From assembly GCF_001940785.1 (NCBI RefSeq), contig NZ_MSLS01000006.1, positions 141,399 to 187,866 of the forward strand: 46,468 bases of DNA. Reading direction: 5' to 3'. Positions within the stretch are counted from its first letter, which is position 1. Each line of letters opens with the position of its first letter. A model generated the notes under the pieces. The model did no database searches. It saw only the letters and a list, made by a program, of their open reading frames with translations, and had not been told where the DNA came from. Shown piece after piece: positions 41,775 to 46,468 of this stretch. Both the position numbers and the translations under genes were made by a program. This DNA comes from Bacillus sp. MRMR6. GTDB taxonomy: Bacteria > Bacillota > Bacilli > Bacillales > Cytobacillaceae.

Positions 41775-41798
41775 AACCTAGCAAAAGTATGCTAGGTT
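41775..41798 (-). terminator. Terminator after the lipoprotein gene
   Basis: AACCTAGC and GCTAGGTT are perfect arms around an 8-base loop, then TTCTTTT on the minus strand. Confidence 0.65.
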
Positions 41799-41805
41799 GC
41801 TTCAT

Positions 41806-42525
41806 TTATGAAGTCTTCTTGATATATTCAACATATTCGTCAGCCAAGTCATTTAAGTAAAAGTATTTTTTTTCGCTGATATAAAATTGAAATGTATCAG
41901 GGTAGGGTGTTTCTTCTTTTCGAATGACGTTATAATGCCCCGCCGGTACGGTCGTACTTGTTCCTGCTGCGTCATCATACAGAAGAATGATATCAGGCTC
42001 ATTTATAATTAATGTGCCAATAACCTCTTCTTCGTGAACCTCTTCACCCATATTCGGGAAGAACTCCACCATCTCTTTATAAGAATCATCAATATAGACA
42101 TATTCCTTGTTAGAAAGATAATATTTTATGACTCCGACATGCTCTTCACTCGGCACCATCTTAACTACATCATATTCCCCTTCATGCAGCAGCTTCTCAA
42201 TCTGGATATCGTCATGAAATAGAATCACCATGTCTTTTTGTTTAACTTTTAAGATGCCGGCTATTTCTGTCTGTCCTCTAATCGACGAACCATCAGCAGG
42301 GCTTTTATTCGGCTGTTCTGTTGGAGAAACTTGACCCGAACCTTTACCTGGCAGGTCATTCGGGGTTCCTTGACCAGAAGACTCCTCAGGTTCAACAACA
42401 TCCTGCTGTTCCTCTGGTTCACTTTCGCTTTCAACTGAAGGCTGATTAGTTTCATGAGTTTGATCATCTGATTGATTGCAGCCTGCAATGAAAACGGTAA
42501 GGATTAAAACAAACCACCATTTCAT
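41806..42525 (-). CDS. Lipoprotein with duplicated C-terminal domain
   Basis: This 239-residue protein has a signal peptide with lipobox FIAGC at about residues 12-16. A low-complexity acidic and Pro/Gly/Ser linker follows to about 85, then two similar domains of about 65 residues. Domain 1 has DMVILFHDD and KYYLSNKEYVYIDD; domain 2 has DIILLYDD and QFYISEKKYFYLND. It should be anchored outside the membrane. ATG 42525 is favoured, with GGGGAG upstream. I do not recognise the domain. Confidence 0.75.
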   Translation of the reverse strand: MKWWFVLILTVFIAGCNQSDDQTHETNQPSVESESEPEEQQDVVEPEESSGQGTPNDLPGKGSGQVSPTEQPNKSPADGSSIRGQTEIAGILKVKQKDMVILFHDDIQIEKLLHEGEYDVVKMVPSEEHVGVIKYYLSNKEYVYIDDSYKEMVEFFPNMGEEVHEEEVIGTLIINEPDIILLYDDAAGTSTTVPAGHYNVIRKEETPYPDTFQFYISEKKYFYLNDLADEYVEYIKKTS

Positions 42526-42627
42526 ATGGTTCACTCCCCAGTATAATGCTTCCAGACTATCCTATTGCCGGACGTGCCTGTAATAGACCATAGGGGAGAG
42601 CAAATTTTTTGATCTGCTGATAAAGCC

Positions 42628-43902
42628 TTACTTTCCCTTTCCCATAAGTTCCACTAACTCATCATAGCCGAAATCTTGAGCTTGGGAGATCGGTGACATC
42701 CCATCCTCATTTGTAATAGTAGGATCTGCACCCGCTTCTAAAAGTATATGAACCATTTCTTTATTTTCCATAAAAACCGCCCCCATTAGGGGTGTGTTGC
42801 CATAGAAATCGGAAAGGTTAGGATCTGCACCATTTTCTAGTAGTATTTGTGCTGCTTCAAGCAGATCATTATCTGCAGCAACAATCAAAGCCGTCGAACC
42901 ATATTCCTGTTCCTGTTCATTAGGATCTGTTCCCTCTTCTAATAATCTCACCATTTCTGTTTGATCATCATTAATGACAGCATCCATTAATTCAGTTAGT
43001 TCTCCTGCAGTAAATAATTCACCTGTAAAGCTAATGGTATCTTTAATGATCGTGTATGTAGACCAAATTACCAGGGCTGTCGCAAGTAAGGTAGCGGCTA
43101 CTATAATCATCACACTTAACTTAGGCTTTCTTTTTATAGCAACTGAAGTTTTTCCAGCATACGATTCAATTTCGAAAATTCTTCTAGGTATGGCTGGATG
43201 TGTAGACAATAGTTCTGTAAAGGTTATAAAGAAACCCTTTTTATCGTTGTACTGATTTAGGTACTCATCCTTATTTACTCTTGGGAATAAATACTTGCCT
43301 GTTGCTAGTACAGTTAATGCTCGTACGGCCTTTTCCGGTTTCTCTGTATAAGCTGAGGCCATTCGGTCGGCAGTAAATTCACATGCCCTAGAGTAGGCTT
43401 CCCCGAGAAACGGTACCCACATGGCCAAGAAGGTAAGGAATCTTTTTACCATATGATTTCTTTTAACATGGGCTAATTCATGAGCAATCACGAATTCCAA
43501 TTCATCCTCATGTTCGCTCTCAATCAGTTCAACTATATCTGAATAAAGAACCACTATATTTCTGCCAAACAATCCAAAAATCCTTGAGGCAAAAGCGTTT
43601 AAAATTCCGCCTGATTCCACAATATACACTTCGGGAATCTGGGAAATTCCAAACTTGCCGCTAAGAGTCACCACTCGCTGATACAAATCAGCAAATTGCT
43701 TTTCTGATAATTGAATTCCGTTCATTCGTATAAACGCCATTGAGACAGCATGAGACATTAGCGTGGCTGCAGCTAAGCCAAATAGAATCGGGATCCCGAT
43801 GATGGTAACGAATAGAATAATAACCGAAATCACAGAAAGAATCGTTGAACAAACAAACAGGATATTCTCTTGTTTATGAATAAGAGCCTTTTCATCAACC
43901 AT
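42628..43902 (-). CDS. M48 metallopeptidase fused to ankyrin repeats
   Basis: This 424-residue protein has two N-terminal helices at about residues 15-55 and the zinc motif HELAH near 140, with a downstream EFTADRMAS glutamate. A third helix lies near 265-285, then about four ankyrin repeats to the end (for example GADPNLSDFYGNTPLMGAVF). The peptidase half resembles HtpX/Ste24 enzymes that act on membrane proteins. The orientation of the ankyrin part is not certain from hydropathy alone. The fusion is unusual. The start is taken at 43902 and lies 98 bp from a hairpin-rich leader. Confidence 0.85.
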   Translation of the reverse strand: MVDEKALIHKQENILFVCSTILSVISVIILFVTIIGIPILFGLAAATLMSHAVSMAFIRMNGIQLSEKQFADLYQRVVTLSGKFGISQIPEVYIVESGGILNAFASRIFGLFGRNIVVLYSDIVELIESEHEDELEFVIAHELAHVKRNHMVKRFLTFLAMWVPFLGEAYSRACEFTADRMASAYTEKPEKAVRALTVLATGKYLFPRVNKDEYLNQYNDKKGFFITFTELLSTHPAIPRRIFEIESYAGKTSVAIKRKPKLSVMIIVAATLLATALVIWSTYTIIKDTISFTGELFTAGELTELMDAVINDDQTEMVRLLEEGTDPNEQEQEYGSTALIVAADNDLLEAAQILLENGADPNLSDFYGNTPLMGAVFMENKEMVHILLEAGADPTITNEDGMSPISQAQDFGYDELVELMGKGK

Positions 43903-43948
43903 ATTGCTTACCCCCTATACTCTGCGTCTTCCATAGTTTCCACAATCA

Positions 43949-44004
43949 ATTATTTTTTTAAAAAAATAATTTCAATAAGAAAAGGATTACCATAAAGTAA
44001 TCCT
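43949..44004. other. A/T palindrome and hairpin upstream of the M48 gene
   Basis: A perfect 22-bp palindrome of pure A and T lies at 43949-43970. A stem AGGATTAC/GTAATCCT at 43983-44004 is followed by TTTTCTT on the minus strand. No leftward gene ends here, so it may be a leader attenuator of the M48 gene. Confidence 0.4.
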
Positions 44005-44188
44005 CCCTTAGTAAATAACCATCTCAGATTCCACTCTGCAGCTTATTCTTCTATAGAAGGAGTTTATATCGTCTAAATTTTTATAAAAGGGGATTATTGA
44101 AATGTTCGAAAAGTTTTCACCCTTTTAAAAGGGCACTTCCTAGTATGATTAACATATACAAATTCTTCATATGTAGGGGGTTTTTTGC

Positions 44189-44554
44189 ATGGTAAAAACG
44201 ATTAAAGAGTATTCTTTAGCAGACCTGATGGAAAGAATTGAAGAAATTTTTAATGCCAATCCCGGTCCCCTCCGCGGTTTTGAAGCTGTCGTTCAATATG
44301 ACGTTTACGGTGAGGATAAAGGAACCTACCAGCATACCTTTAAAGATGGAAAGTTAACGATCATAAAAGGCGTGGAGACAACTCCCCACTGTACGATGCA
44401 ATTGTCTTATGATAATTTCAAAAAGTTTGTTTTAGGAAAGCAAAGCGGAACGATGGCTTTGTTGACAGGTAAGGTTCGCGTGGTAGGCAACATTAGCATT
44501 GGCTTAAAAATCGAAAGCATTCTTCGCAGGTATAATATTAGAGAGCCATTTTAA
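44189..44554 (+). CDS. SCP2 sterol-binding domain protein
   Basis: This 121-residue single-domain protein has the SCP2 pattern of a hydrophobic pocket, with TPHCTMQLSYDNFKKFVLGK at about residues 64-83 and LLTGKVRVVGN at about 91-101. Such proteins bind lipids or hydrophobic ligands, and related domains occur in acetyltransferases and alkyl sulfatases. ATG 44189 has GGGGG upstream. A terminator follows. The ligand is unknown. Confidence 0.82.
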   Translation: MVKTIKEYSLADLMERIEEIFNANPGPLRGFEAVVQYDVYGEDKGTYQHTFKDGKLTIIKGVETTPHCTMQLSYDNFKKFVLGKQSGTMALLTGKVRVVGNISIGLKIESILRRYNIREPF

Positions 44555-44564
44555 ATTTAAATGT

Positions 44565-44592
44565 AAAGCAGCGCAAATCCAGGCGCTGCTTT
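44565..44592. terminator. Bidirectional terminator
   Basis: AAAGCAGCGC and GCGCTGCTTT are perfect 10-bp arms around an 8-base loop between two convergent genes. Confidence 0.75.
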
Positions 44593-44603
44593 GTTTATAA
44601 CCA

Positions 44604-45137
44604 TTACTTCATTTTGTCAATCGGTATCGGGAACATCTGCAGTAAAAATAAGATCCATAAAACGGATAGCCCCAACGCTAACAGCGGATTTTTATAATGG
44701 ACTCTAAGCATTAGAAACATCACGATATTAAATACCACCGACCACGGCATATTCCAACCATTGTGATGTCTAATTAAATGCAAATAATGAAGATTTATGT
44801 ACTCCAAGATCGAATATAGAAAAACCCAAAAAGCAACCCACGCTGCTTGTTTCCCTTTTGAGCGAGGAAATCGGCCAAGATATAAGAAGATTGTTGATGG
44901 ATATCCAATAAACATAACCATCAGATTAATGATTGTATGATTTCTAAGTATATTTTCAAAAAACATCGTTTCTTTGTAGGTCCACAGCCAATGATTATAT
45001 AGTAAAAAGTTCTTCAAAAGGTCGCCAACAATAAAGAATAAAATCGTTGGATAGTATACACGCCAGCCCTTCCAATCTCCCCAAATAATGGCTGCTACTA
45101 GAAAAACTAAAACATATATGATGAGCATCTCATACAC
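44604..45137 (-). CDS. CBO0543-like membrane protein
   Basis: This 177-residue protein has about five membrane helices. It shares the outline of the CBO0543 family of Bacillales/Clostridia membrane proteins, with a tryptophan and histidine-rich HLIRHHNGWNMPWS near residue 122. No function is known. A second family member lies at 45527-46006 on the other strand. Start ATG 45137. Confidence 0.65.
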   Translation of the reverse strand: MYEMLIIYVLVFLVAAIIWGDWKGWRVYYPTILFFIVGDLLKNFLLYNHWLWTYKETMFFENILRNHTIINLMVMFIGYPSTIFLYLGRFPRSKGKQAAWVAFWVFLYSILEYINLHYLHLIRHHNGWNMPWSVVFNIVMFLMLRVHYKNPLLALGLSVLWILFLLQMFPIPIDKMK

Positions 45138-45257
45138 TCCAACTATTTTTACCTTTATTTTCTCCTTGAAATAAAAAAAGATGTAAGGTAATCCCGCCCT
45201 ATGTTCTATGATAATTTTATTAGTAACATAAAAAAATGTAGAGAAGGTGTGCCGTAC

Positions 45258-45464
45258 TTGAACTTTACGCTAGGTTTCATGGTACAGGATGAAGAAATGT
45301 TAGTGTTATTAAGGGCAAAGGAACCGAAGGGGAAGTGTGGAACGGGTGTTGGAGGTAAGATCGAACCTAGTTAAACTCCGCACGGAAGCTGTAAAAGAGA
45401 AGTATTGGAAGAGACAGGCTTACACGTTAAATCGCTTGAGTTTAGAGGAGGTACAACCTTTTAA
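45258..45464 (+). pseudogene. Nudix hydrolase pseudogene
   Basis: From TTG 45258, with GAAGGTG upstream, the frame reads NFTLGFMVQDEEMLVLLRAK and KCGTGVGGKIEPS, then meets TAA at 45372 inside the Nudix box. The same frame continues CKREVLEETGLHVKSLEF to a second stop at 45464. The REVLEETG half-box confirms a MutT-like origin, and the C-terminal part is missing. The in-frame stop makes it non-functional. Confidence 0.75.
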
Positions 45465-45526
45465 ATTGCTTTAACTACTCATAATTTTTCAGAAGGCACA
45501 CATCCTAATAAAAGGGATGTGATAAA

Positions 45527-46006
45527 GTGGAACGGCGGATTTTAAGTGGACTCCTTGCAATCGGCCTAGGGCTATTGCCAGTTGTGTTTAAAAGAGACCG
45601 ACTAAAAGATTGGATTATTATCTATTTGCTAAAGGGTTTTATGTCAAGCTTCCTAGATTCAATAGTTACAAGGCAGAAGAAAGTGACCTATCCCGTTCGG
45701 TTTTTACCAGAGTATTTTAGAATAAATGTCTTATTTGATTATCTTTTATTTCCATTAACATGTGTTGTCTATAACCGAATGACCTATCATTCAAATACTG
45801 CTGGGATATTCTTGAAAGCTTTTTTATTCAGCATTCCCATGACGGTTACAGAAGTAATCTTTGAACGCAGCACGAAACTTATTAAGTTTCGCAATGGATG
45901 GAGCTGGCATCATACCTTACTATCCGAAACAGCTATATTTATATTTATTCGCATCTTTATTGGTGCAGTAAGAAAATCTTTAAAGAAATATACGTACGAA
46001 AATTAA
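45527..46006 (+). CDS. CBO0543-like membrane protein
   Basis: This 159-residue protein has several hydrophobic helices and the family-like segments VTYPVRFLPEYFRINVLFDY at about residues 44-63 and NGWSWHHTLLSE near 125. It resembles CBO0543 proteins of unknown function. The start is GTG at 45527 with AAGGGATG upstream. It lies 62 bp after the Nudix remnant. Confidence 0.7.
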   Translation: MERRILSGLLAIGLGLLPVVFKRDRLKDWIIIYLLKGFMSSFLDSIVTRQKKVTYPVRFLPEYFRINVLFDYLLFPLTCVVYNRMTYHSNTAGIFLKAFLFSIPMTVTEVIFERSTKLIKFRNGWSWHHTLLSETAIFIFIRIFIGAVRKSLKKYTYEN

Positions 46007-46120
46007 TATATTTCTTTTAATCAACCGATTGATTAGCTGCTTCACTATGCCCCTGTCCTAAATCAATATAATCAAGCTTTTGATAAGTAAAAATAGAAAA
46101 ACCCTAAGATTTAGGGTCAG

Positions 46121-46156
46121 ATTGTCGAGAAAGGGTAGTTTTCTCGGCAATTTTTC
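46121..46156 (+). terminator. Terminator downstream of the second CBO0543 gene
   Basis: ATTGTCGAGAAA pairs with TTTCTCGGCAAT with one wobble, followed by five T. A smaller stem CCCTAA/TTAGGG lies just upstream, and TAATCAA/TTGATTA lies near 46020-46037. The gap holds no gene. Confidence 0.65.
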
Positions 46157-46211
46157 ATTTTGTTTGATTTAAAAATTGATTGTTTTTGATTTAATTGCCT
46201 ATGCACCAAGG

Positions 46212-46283
46212 CCTGTTGATTTCCCCTCCAGGTGCTTCGCTTTCCGCGGGCGTGCCGGGGAGCCTCCTCGTCGCTACGCTGAG
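46212..46283 (-). repeat. Third copy of the interspersed repeat, interrupted
   Basis: Read on the minus strand it ends CCCGCGGAAAGCGAAG, then CACCTGGAGGGGAAATCAAC, like the right half of the repeat core at 10337-10518. The left half is absent; similarity stops near 46283, where the IS sequence begins. Confidence 0.7.
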
Positions 46284-46468
46284 GGCACTGAAAAAGTCCT
46301 TTGTTTTGAGGCAGTTGAAGGTTGATTTTATCAACCCTTCAACTGCTTTTTATTTTATAATTAAGGTAACAAGACTTTAAAGGTGGTACCGAAATGATTT
46401 CCTTTCAAGATTCATTCAATCTTAGCCCATATATAGGAATTTATGATCTCATTGTTCCAAAAGATAAT
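46282..46468 (+). mobile_element. Left end of an IS1182-type insertion sequence, truncated by window
   Basis: Sequence unlike the repeat starts near 46282 with AGGGCACTGAAAAAGTCC. A long hairpin, GCAGTTGAAGGTTGA with TCAACCCTTCAACTGC, lies at 46311-46346, and a transposase gene starts at 46394. The right end lies outside the window. The exact left boundary is an estimate. Confidence 0.55.
46394..46468 (+). CDS. IS1182-family transposase, N-terminal 25 residues
   Basis: The reading frame from ATG 46394 runs off the right edge. It begins MISFQDSFNLSPYIGIYDLI and continues VPKDN, a start I recognise from IS1182-family transposases in Bacillus. GGTGG lies upstream. Nothing more of the protein is visible, so intactness cannot be judged. 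Confidence 0.75.
   Translation, partial: MISFQDSFNLSPYIGIYDLIVPKDN

Noticed and set aside
46195..46380. 61-codon plus-strand frame across the repeat and IS end
   Set aside because: It crosses the boundary between two unrelated repeat sequences and has no ribosome binding site.

Overview
The window looks like chromosomal DNA of a spore-forming Bacillaceae bacterium (Bacillus sensu lato, possibly Neobacillus or a relative). The DNA is AT-rich, ribosome binding sites are strong GGAGG-type, and TTG and GTG starts are common. Gene sets match Bacillus: fruR-fruK-fruA, a BirA-type bioY-yhfT-yhfS operon, a KinD-like kinase, two ECF sigma factors, CtaG, TerC and an NCS2 purine permease with a PurR-type operator. 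No rRNA, tRNA, CRISPR or prophage genes are visible. The species cannot be fixed from the sequence alone.

Layout. 1-2 kb: the start of a DnaQ-type exonuclease, then an MBL-fold hydrolase/TetR operon with two perfect operator palindromes on its promoter. 2-4 kb: DoxX, a small membrane protein and a TerC protein. 4-7.8 kb: a leftward operon of a nucleoside phosphorylase plus a complete ECF transporter (S, T, A, A). 7.9-10.3 kb: GNAT, then an ECF sigma factor with its anti-sigma-like membrane protein. 10.3-14.3 kb: a 182-bp MITE-like element, a RlaP-like nucleotidyltransferase, a purine permease and ChrA. 14.4-14.7 kb: a tandem duplication of a terminator-ended module that looks like two small RNA genes. 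14.8-19.6 kb: a Cache-domain histidine kinase and the bioY-yhfT-yhfS operon. In that operon the thiolase appears to start at ATT and lacks its second catalytic cysteine.

19.6-29.3 kb is a mosaic of mostly single genes: GGDEF enzyme, esterase, DUF2269, DUF454, DUF2243-CtaG, GNAT, MESH1-like HD hydrolase, phosphotransferase, DUF1801, phosphoesterase and YggT. It also holds a DUF3231 pseudogene. 29.4-33 kb is an operon of response regulator, large histidine kinase and an ECF sigma factor with no anti-sigma gene. Two direct repeats 22 bp apart sit on its promoter. 33-38.3 kb: a HAD phosphatase, a Zn-ribbon protein and the fructose operon with cre-like sites. 38.3-46.5 kb: a 42-residue possible spore protein, an 11-unit 20-bp palindromic array, VOC, MFS, GNAT, a duplicated-domain lipoprotein, an M48 peptidase fused to ankyrin repeats, an SCP2 protein, and two CBO0543 membrane proteins around a Nudix pseudogene. 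The window ends in an interspersed repeat apparently interrupted by an IS1182-type transposase gene.

The observations most worth following are the tandem RNA-like module (14398-14709), the 20-bp palindromic array (38577-38797) with a degenerate relative at 33049-33145, the ATT-start and Cys-less thiolase, the TetR operator pair, and the two-component/ECF sigma cassette. Functions are inferred from motifs read by eye; no database search was possible.
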